Source: Persicaria tinctoria
Taxonomy: Eukaryota > Streptophyta > Magnoliopsida > Caryophyllales > Polygonaceae
DNA: 64,000 bases
Assembly: GCA_037127255.1 (NCBI GenBank)
Contig: JBANSL010000003.1
Coordinates: 23,418,314-23,482,313 of the forward strand
Direction: 5' to 3'
The translations under genes and the position numbers were made by a program. Positions 57,150 to 64,000 of the stretch are shown piece by piece (within the stretch, counting starts at the first letter, position 1; each line of letters opens with the position of its first letter). The notes beneath the pieces were generated by a model, which was given only the letters and a program-made list of their open reading frames with translations, made no database searches and was not told the origin of the DNA.

Positions 57150-58800
57150 TACCATCATACTGTTGCGTCGGGAAGACAGAGTAGGAAAACAATAAGACAG
57201 ATTAGAACACAAGAAGGCATAGAAATAACCGGCGAAGAAAACATCAAAAAGGAAATCAATGATGATTTTGAAAAAAGATTCAAAAAAGAAAACATCAACA
57301 ACAAGTTACTCCAAGAGTATCTACTCCTAATAGACAAAGAGATCACGATGGAGGACAACAAAAATCTCACAAAAGCGGTCACCAATCTTGAGATAAAATA
57401 TGCTTTCTTTTCTATTGGAAAAGATAAATCCCCGGGCCCTGACAGAATGATAGCAGAATTCTATAGAAAATACTGGGACATTGTAGGACCATCCATCATT
57501 AAGGCCATTAAAGGTTTTTTTAGATCGGGGAGAATGTTGCGCCAACCAAACCTTAATCTCTTTAATCCCAAAGTGTGATAATCCGTCAACAACGAACAAC
57601 TATAGACCAATTAGCCTTTGCTCCACTATCTACAAAGCGATTGCAAAAATACTAACGGAAAGAATGAAAACGATTCTTACGAAAATCATTCACCCTCTTC
57701 AAGGTGCGTTCATTGCTCATCGAGCTATTCAAGACAATGTTCTTATAGCACATGAAATCTTTCACTCTTTCAGAACAAGGACAGGAAGACAAGGATGGAT
57801 AGCAATAAAACTTGACATGGAAAAAGCCTATGACAGAGTAAACTGAAGCTTTTTGCTTGCGGTCATGGAAAAAATTGGTTTTAATGAAAAATTCATGGGT
57901 TGGGTTAAGGAATGCATTCAAACTGTCTCTTTCTCTGTGTTAGTCAACGACGAACCCGCTAAGAGTCTAAGACCTTTCGACCACAAAGAGGACTAAGGCA
58001 AGGTGATCCAATTTCCCCCTACCTTTTTATTTTACGGGCGGAAATCCTTGCAAGAAAACTACAACAACAGTGCAATGAAATAACAAGCTCGATAGGTTTC
58101 AAGATAATCCCGAACGGAACATGAGTCATGTTCCTTTCTTTCGCAGATGACATTATGATCTTTGCTAAAGCAACCCAGGAATCGTGTGTAAAAGTGAAAA
58201 AAATAATTGACGAATACTGTCAGATTTCGGGACAAAAGGTGAACTTCTAGAAATCTGTGTTCCAAGTAACAAAGGGGGTTTCTTCAAACCAAAGACAACG
58301 GATCCAAAGTACTCTCCATATAATGAACCAAGTGGATATTGACAAATATCTAGGTTGCCCTATCATAAATGGCAGAGTTAACAAAGAAACCTTTGAGGAC
58401 GTAATAGGAAAAACGAAATTGCAATTTGCAACTGGCAAAATGGAAAGCGAATACGTTGTCCCAACAGGGAAGGATCGGACTGTCCTCATAAAAGCGAACC
58501 TACTAGCCAAACCAAATTATGCCATGCAAAACTTCATGCTCCTAACAAATGTCCACAACGAATTAGATAAGCTAAATATAGATGTTTTTTCTGGAACAAG
58601 GACCCCAATTACAAACCATTAATAGGATGGGACAAAATTCGCAAATAAAAAACACAAGGGGGGTTGGGACTTCACAAAACAAAGAACATCAACAAAGCCC
58701 TGCAAATGAAACTTTTATGGAAAATTCTTGCGGAACCCCGGCCCATAACCAATGGGTTAGGATTGTTAGAGAAAAATACTTGAAAGATGACCAAATCTAG
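57150..58800 (+). pseudogene. LINE 3 reverse transcriptase (frameshifts and stops)
   Basis: Pieces: 57348-57578 (AVTNLEIKYAFFSIGKDKSP), 57664-57846 (IIHPLQGAFIAHRAIQDNVL, AIKLDMEKAYDRVN, then TGA where Trp is expected), 57900-58230 ([24 protein letters not shown]) in other frames, and 58257-58622 (YLGCPIINGRVNKETFEDVI). The catalytic FADD is readable near 58142. Confidence 0.8.
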
Positions 58801-58865
58801 GACTATAAGAAGAAGAAAAACTTGTCGTGGCAATGGGCCAAATTAATTGAATTAAAAGATGAATT

Positions 58866-59639
58866 TTGCTCAGGTCTCATTTGACATATTGGAAACGGAA
58901 AAACGATAAAGTTTTGAAGGACAAATGGCTAAATGATGATAGAAAGCTTGAGGACCACCGCTTAACTCTTAGCATAGATGACCAAGAAAAAGTTAAAAAT
59001 TACTTACTGCCAAACAAGACGTGGAATGTGGATAAGCTACGAGAAGTGCTGCCAGCAGATATTATAGAAACAATTACTAATATCCCTCTTCCATCGCAGG
59101 AATTCGAGGATAGACTATATTGGAAACCAAACCCAAATGGTTGGTTCACTACTTCAAGTGCGCTAGATTTTATTACCAACTCCAATGGAAATGAAATAGA
59201 CCTCTTCAGTGGGATTTGGAAAATAGATTGCCCGCCCAATGTGAGAAATTTTCTATGGAAAATGATGCTAGATGGACTCCCAACCAAAACAAGACTAAGA
59301 GAAAAAGGTATACACACTCCCATGGAAGAGGACGCTATTCACCTTTTGATGAAATACCCGACAACATTAAGAATGATAGGCTCATTGGACAAAAATATTG
59401 AGCGATTAATTAGAAGTACCGACAAAAGCAATAAAAGTATCAAGACTATTATCACCAACGAAATTTTTAAACAACTTAACTCTGAACAAAAAGCCACACA
59501 TTCTTTCTCTTGGTGGATTATTTGGACTAAAAGATATAAGATCATTTTTGGAAACCAATGCATAAGAACGATAGATGAAGTGATAGAAACAATCCATCAT
59601 CACATGAAAAACTGGAAAAAAAAAATCCAAACAGGATAA
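58866..59639 (+). CDS. LINE 3 connection and zinc-binding region ORF (257 aa)
   Basis: Open frame with LYWKPNPNGWFTTSSALDFI, GIWKIDCPPNVRNFLWKMML, GLPTKTRLREKGIHTPMEED and FSWWIIWTKRYKIIFGNQ, the conserved segment between RT and RNase H in plant LINEs. The zinc ligands are partly lost: the CPLC...H...C pattern seen in LINE 2 is reduced to MEEDAIHLLMKYP. Confidence 0.75.
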   Translation: MLRSHLTYWKRKNDKVLKDKWLNDDRKLEDHRLTLSIDDQEKVKNYLLPNKTWNVDKLREVLPADIIETITNIPLPSQEFEDRLYWKPNPNGWFTTSSALDFITNSNGNEIDLFSGIWKIDCPPNVRNFLWKMMLDGLPTKTRLREKGIHTPMEEDAIHLLMKYPTTLRMIGSLDKNIERLIRSTDKSNKSIKTIITNEIFKQLNSEQKATHSFSWWIIWTKRYKIIFGNQCIRTIDEVIETIHHHMKNWKKKIQTG

Positions 59640-59655
59640 CCCAGATGAAGAAGAT

Positions 59656-60201
59656 GTGATCACAAGAACAATCAAACCAAAGAATAACCCTTGCCAAAGA
59701 AACGCTATTAGATGGCGTAAACATGAGGAAGGTTGTTTCAAACTCAATTTTGATGGTACTAAAATCTCTTCTGGTTGCGCATCTGCAGGTTTCTTGATTA
59801 GAGATGACGAAGGTCGTTTAATCACCTGCGATGCCAAAAGATGCGGGAAGGTGTCGGCTCTACAAGATGAGGCGATCGGATTGCAGCTCGGCTTAGTGGA
59901 AGCTCGAAAGAGGGAGATTCGAAGATTTGCTGTGGAAGGCGATTGTCTGACAATCGTGAATGCGATCAAGGGAGCCTGGTTGACGCCTTGGGAGATTGAA
60001 GTGCTTATTTCGGACGCTCTCCTTTTGCTCCGTTCCTTCGAGACAGTCTCTGTTTCTCACATCTTTAGGGAGGCCAACAGGGTTGCTGATCGTCTGGCTC
60101 ACCAGGCGTTGGATTCCATTTCTTCCCCTTGGAGTTCCGATCTTGAGTTTCAAACTCTTATCCGCAAAGATGCTCTTGGATTGTGGTACAACCGTGGTTG
60201 A
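59656..60201 (+). CDS. LINE 3 RNase H-like domain ORF (181 aa)
   Basis: Intact RNase H-like domain: FKLNFDGTKISSGCASAGFL, LQDEAIGLQLGLVEARKRE, FAVEGDCLTIVNAIKG and SHIFREANRVADRLAHQAL, with all expected acidic residues. It ends at 60201, about 30 bases before the poly(A). Confidence 0.85.
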   Translation: MITRTIKPKNNPCQRNAIRWRKHEEGCFKLNFDGTKISSGCASAGFLIRDDEGRLITCDAKRCGKVSALQDEAIGLQLGLVEARKREIRRFAVEGDCLTIVNAIKGAWLTPWEIEVLISDALLLLRSFETVSVSHIFREANRVADRLAHQALDSISSPWSSDLEFQTLIRKDALGLWYNRG

Positions 60202-60363
60202 TACTTCCCAAATCTTCGCCTTCTAACTCAAAAAAAAAAAAAACATACCGAAAATGATGAAATAGGAGCAACTATAAGTTTTTTTTTTTTTTGTCCTAGT
60301 CTTTTGTACTGGAAAGCGCAGGCATCCATATGGCCCTTGAAGGAATTGGTGTCCTTTAATTGA

Positions 60364-61003
60364 TGTGTGAAATACTAATGATATAATAGGATTAAAATGG
60401 AGATTTATAATCTGAATAATTTAGGTAATTATAGTGCTTTGCTAGAAGCCAACTATAATTTATAGATTAAATTATATTTAATCTATTGCTATTTTATTCA
60501 GGTCCTATAAGGTCACACACAAAGAGTATTAGGAATTGGATAATTGATTAATAATAATAATAAGTTATTATTGTTGATATAGTTTGTGGATAGAAGATAA
60601 AAGATAAAGGTGACTTATTAGGAATAAGTTGACCTAGTTTCTACAATATATAAAGAGACTTATTGAGAATAAGTCTTAAATATATATTGGATTATACGTG
60701 TCTCCAAAATCTCCTCCCACCACAAATCGCTTGCCTCCCTAACTCGTAGGGTGAGTTGCAATCCTTCGATCATTCGTTCTAGCAAACGGAGACAAGGAGA
60801 TCCAATCCCGTGCTCGTGTGGACCAAGTAGAGGAGTCGCGCTTGAGGCTCTTTTCTCCAAAGGTGATTTCGAATCAAGGTTCCGCACAAGAAAGGTACGA
60901 CTTTTCCCCTCTATATTGTTCATATCAATTCATGCATGAGATCCCGAATTAGATGTTAGAAAATAGTTTTCTTCCCTTCCGCTGCGCATCTAATTTTCCT
61001 ACA
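60364..61003 (+). mobile_element. 5' LTR of a plus-strand copia element
   Basis: The LTR ends TTTTCCTACA at 61003, directly before a canonical copia PBS. Its start is placed at TGTGTGAAATAC (60364) from the TGT...ACA end rule and could be off by a few bases. It contains a TATA box TATATAAA (60648-60655) and, about 200 bases later, the R/U5-like CT-rich region. Confidence 0.65.
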
Positions 61004-61004
61004 G

Positions 61005-61017
61005 TGGTATCAGAGCC
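61005..61017 (+). promoter_or_regulatory. Copia primer-binding site (tRNA-iMet type)
   Basis: TGGTATCAGAGCC follows the LTR end by one base. This is the standard Ty1/copia PBS complementary to initiator tRNA-Met. Confidence 0.9.
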
Positions 61018-62752
61018 TCTTGCATAAATTGATATGATCGATTGATTTTCTTGTTAGTTTTGATTCAATTTAGCAATATATTTGATATATGGAATAATTT
61101 GTATGATTAAAATATGATTTTGATTAATTGAATGTATTGAATTGTATACGGACTCGGAATGTATTCCGATAACATGGAATTTGATTCCGATGGATACAAA
61201 GCTGCAAACTTTTATATATGTATGTTAAATTGTTTAACATGATAAGATCGATACAAAGCCGCAAATTCTCCACTGAAATTGCTGATTGCATGATAAGATC
61301 AGATGATCGGAATTTTACTAAAGTTAACGATTACGATTTCTTGGAATTGTATGTAAATTTTAGTAGTGGAACACCACTGGATCGGAAAAGAAATATAAGG
61401 TTTTTATTTTGATTTCAATCATATCGATAGATTTTATGTGAATTTGATTCATATATTAATTTGTCAAAAGTTTAGGCTTTATGAAAGTTTACCATCTTAA
61501 TCCTACAATTGTCAAAATTTGTAATTGTTACAAAATTTGAGTGGGAGCGGATGGGGGCGGAATTAGGGTTATGGAAGATATTTATGATTTTAGTGTAAAA
61601 TCTTAATTTACCTTAATTAGATAGGGTAGATATCGTATCCCTAATGAAATATTCTATCCAATTATACAAGGTAAAAGTTACCATAAAATTTATTCCATCT
61701 ATATGATTGCTAAATTTGAATTAAATATCAAGAATATTAAATTAGTTATTTTATTAGATAATTTAATTGATTTCAGTTAAATAGTTTATTAATATGATTA
61801 ATATTCTATTTCTTGTTTATATTAATTTGATTAATATTTTGATGTTATATTAATTGTGATTAATATTTATTTAATATTTGATATTATTGCATGCGGTGAC
61901 TAGTATGGCCCAAGTAGCATATAAATACGATCTGCGTATCGTTATGTATTTTTGTACACGATCTGCGTATCGTTATGTATTTTTGTAATTTAATTTTTGA
62001 AAGTAAATTTATTTATACATGGTACAAAAGAAGATGTTACAAGATTCAAGGATGGAGATCCAAAAGGCGATTCTAGGATGGAGATCCAAAAGGAGAATCA
62101 AGGATGAGGATCCAAGAAGCTAGAAGAACCTTGAAGATTTATCTTTTTGGTTTTCTTTTCATTAGGGGCCATACTAGGATCACAATTTATTTTTGTGCAT
62201 GTGTTTGGTTTATGCTTGCATGTTTGATTATGTTGTTTGTTCACTTGATAATTAGACTTGCATGACAAACCTAGTTCCCTTAAAAGAAAATTGAGAGTAT
62301 GCCTTTCCAATTCATAACCTATGAGGCCCTTGGAATTTGATGGATAGGTTTTGCCAAAGCAAGGTGTCCATGCTTTGACCTTGGGATAGTACGGGTAAAT
62401 CTATATAAGGGATTTATAGCCTTGAATTGGTTCTACTCAACAAAAGACTAAAAGACAAAGTTTTGGATTTTGAGGCATGGGATAGATTTACATAAGATGT
62501 GATCTATCAACCAAGTGTTATAAATGTTATAACTAGTAAAAGTTACTTACCTTGTCACATAAGAGTTAGGGTAGTGCCAAAGCACGCTAATGTCTTATCT
62601 GTAATAGGATCTTGGAATCATTTTATTCAAAGGGAAATTTATTTGATGGATAAAATGGCATTAGCTTATTTACATTTAAAGCATGTTCAAATTTTAAGCT
62701 TTTTGCATGACAAACATGATTCATATTTTGCATGTTCTATGTTGTAGATATC
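61018..62752 (+). other. Copia 5' leader with short tandem repeats
   Basis: Untranslated leader of about 1.7 kb. CGATCTGCGTATCGTTATGT repeats at 61928 and 61959 (period 31), and AGGATGGAGATCCAAAAGG-type units repeat at about 62050-62120. No coding signal is seen before the gag ATG. Confidence 0.65.
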
Positions 62753-64000
62753 ATGAACAGAAACGATAACCCAACCATCATCAATTTGCGTTCAATTCTT
62801 GAGAAGAATAAGTTGAACGGCAATAATTTCCTCGATTGGGAAAGAAATCTGAGAATTGTTCTCAGGTCTGAAGGAAAAGAGAGTGTACTTGACACCCCAA
62901 TCCCAAAATTGACTGATGCCTCTACTCAAGCTGAGAAGGATCAGGAAAAACAAAGCAGAGATAAGTCAGTGATTGTCACATGTCTTATGCTGGCTTCTAT
63001 GGAGTCGAGCCTTCAAAAGAGGTTCGAAAAGATGGATGCTTGCACCATCATTCGCACCTTGAAAGTTATGTTTCAGGAACAAGCGAGGATGGAGAGGTAT
63101 GAGACTCATAAGGCAATACTTGATTGCAAACTTGAGAAAGGCAAGCCAGTTGGTCCTCATGTCTTTGAAATGATTGGTCATTTTGAAAAAATGGAGAGAC
63201 TTGGCCACCCCTATAGCCAAGAGTTGGCTACAGACATCATACTTCATTCTCTGCACGATGGATTTGCTCAGTTCAAGCTAAACTTCAATATGAACGGAGT
63301 TGTAAAAACGCTTGAAGAGTTGCATGGGATGCTTAAGACCGCTGAGCAAAATCTAACTTTGGGCAACAAGAAGGAGATCTTGATGGTCCAAAAGGGAAAA
63401 GGGTTCAAGAAAGGGGCATCTGGGCAGCAGAAGAATGCAAAAGGGAAGGGTAAACCAGTTACCCAACCCAAGAACACTTCTGAGAAAGCTAAAGTAGCTG
63501 CTGACCATGATTGTTTCTACTGCCATACCAAGGGTCACTGGAAGAGAAATTGCCCAAAGTATCTGGAAGATAAGAAAAATGGAACTGTGAGTTCCAATTC
63601 AGGTACGCATGTTATAGAAGTCCTATCGGCTAATGCTTCTAGCTGGGTATTCGACTCAGGCTGTGCAGGTTCTCACATTATTACGAATGTGCAGGGGCTA
63701 AAAAGGCGTAGAAGCTTGGCCAAGGGAGAGGTAGATCTTCGAACTGGAACTGGAGCAAAGGCTGCTGCACTTGCTGTTGGAGATTATAGTCTACCTTTAC
63801 CTTCTGGTTTAGTTTTAGAACTTAATAATTGTTATTTTGTTCCGTCAATTACTAGAAACCTTATTGCGGCTTCTGTTTTGGATTTAGAAGGCTACAATTA
63901 TTCTTGCAAAGATCAACGCTTGTCTATTTTCAAAGATAACATTTTTTATGCCGATTTTGTGTTGAGTAATGGACTCTACATTTTGGATCAAACATCCGGC
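62753..64000 (+). CDS. Copia gag-pol polyprotein, N-terminal 416 codons (runs off right edge)
   Basis: The frame from ATG 62753 stays open to the last base of the window. Gag spans about residues 1-255 (ILEKNKLNGNNFLDWERNLR, then a UBN2-type segment). The zinc knuckle CFYCHTKGHWKRNC (CX2CX4HX4C) lies near 255-268, and the protease motif SWVFDSGCAGSHI near 297-309. LTRNLIAA-like TRNLIAASVLDLEGYNY precedes the gag-pre-integrase region (SNGLYILD) at the edge. No stop or frameshift occurs, unlike every other element here, so this is probably the youngest LTR element in the window. The lineage within copia cannot be fixed without RT. Confidence 0.9.
   Translation, partial: MNRNDNPTIINLRSILEKNKLNGNNFLDWERNLRIVLRSEGKESVLDTPIPKLTDASTQAEKDQEKQSRDKSVIVTCLMLASMESSLQKRFEKMDACTIIRTLKVMFQEQARMERYETHKAILDCKLEKGKPVGPHVFEMIGHFEKMERLGHPYSQELATDIILHSLHDGFAQFKLNFNMNGVVKTLEELHGMLKTAEQNLTLGNKKEILMVQKGKGFKKGASGQQKNAKGKGKPVTQPKNTSEKAKVAADHDCFYCHTKGHWKRNCPKYLEDKKNGTVSSNSGTHVIEVLSANASSWVFDSGCAGSHIITNVQGLKRRRSLAKGEVDLRTGTGAKAAALAVGDYSLPLPSGLVLELNNCYFVPSITRNLIAASVLDLEGYNYSCKDQRLSIFKDNIFYADFVLSNGLYILDQTSG

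Larger units (their letters stand above)
57140..60242 (+). mobile_element. LINE 3: 5'-truncated L1-type LINE with poly(A)
   Basis: It begins within the RT N-terminal linker (AKYHHTVASGRQSRKTIRQI near 57150), lacks the endonuclease, and runs through RT, zinc-binding and RNase H regions to a poly(A) at about 60230-60242. It adjoins the end of the RTE fragment. Several single-base lesions are spread along it. It shares many blocks with LINE 2 (SIGKDKSPGPD, FFRSGRML, HPLQGAFIxxRAIQDNV). No clear TSD was found. Confidence 0.85.

Overview
This window is plant nuclear DNA, most likely from a eudicot. It is AT-rich and holds spliceosomal-type introns, LTR retrotransposons of several lineages (Ty3/gypsy Tat-like, chromovirus-like and Athila-like; Ty1/copia SIRE-like, Retrofit/Ale-like and others), L1-type LINEs ending in the plant RNase H-like domain, an RTE-type LINE fragment, and hAT-, Mutator- and Harbinger-like non-autonomous DNA elements. 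The species cannot be named from the sequence alone. Only one clearly intact host gene is visible: a single-exon A1 aspartic protease at 52959-54302. A second, weaker host candidate is a small two-exon gene at 4784-5617.

Layout. 1-3800: 5' part of a minus-strand gypsy element (LTR, PBS, gag, repeat-rich linker). 3800-4700: truncated foldback element. 4784-5617: candidate small gene. 5900-10250: decayed minus-strand copia element with a hairpin array and a Mutator-like element inserted in its LTR. 10400-16500: LTR remnants, a Tourist-like MITE, a poly(A) retroposon and a long inverted-repeat element. 16700-20380: a minus-strand LINE broken by a hAT-like element and by a second LINE. 22062-29055: a Retrofit-like copia element with both LTRs, holding a chromovirus remnant, a SIRE-like copia fragment and a GACCCG-rich repeat. 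29880-41563: an Athila-like element with both LTRs, gag, protease and an env-position ORF but no reverse transcriptase or integrase, split by two hAT-like elements and by a 2-kb segment carrying a CrcB/FEX-like gene fragment. 41564-50314: two L1-type LINEs meeting tail to tail. 50330-52190: low-information DNA with short repeats. 52194-54302: a hAT-like MITE abutting the promoter of the protease gene. 54960-60242: duplicated coiled-coil-coding fragment, Ulp1-like fragment, RTE fragment and a 5'-truncated L1. 60364-64000: 5' LTR, leader and open gag-pol of a plus-strand copia element that runs off the window.

How it fits together. Almost everything is nested transposon sequence, and several insertions can be ordered from target-site duplications read directly: 9 bp GACATTAAA, 8 bp GTTTTAAT, 8 bp ACGGAGAG, 8 bp CTCAAGAG and 11 bp ACTTAAAAATG. 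Most coding regions are broken by single stops or frameshifts; several stops fit C-to-T or G-to-A changes. The least explained signals are small hairpins whose stems vary together while the loop stays constant (7390-7920 and 3259-3766), and a GC-rich palindromic module repeated five times in the Athila element in differing reading frames. No complete new enzymatic system was found.
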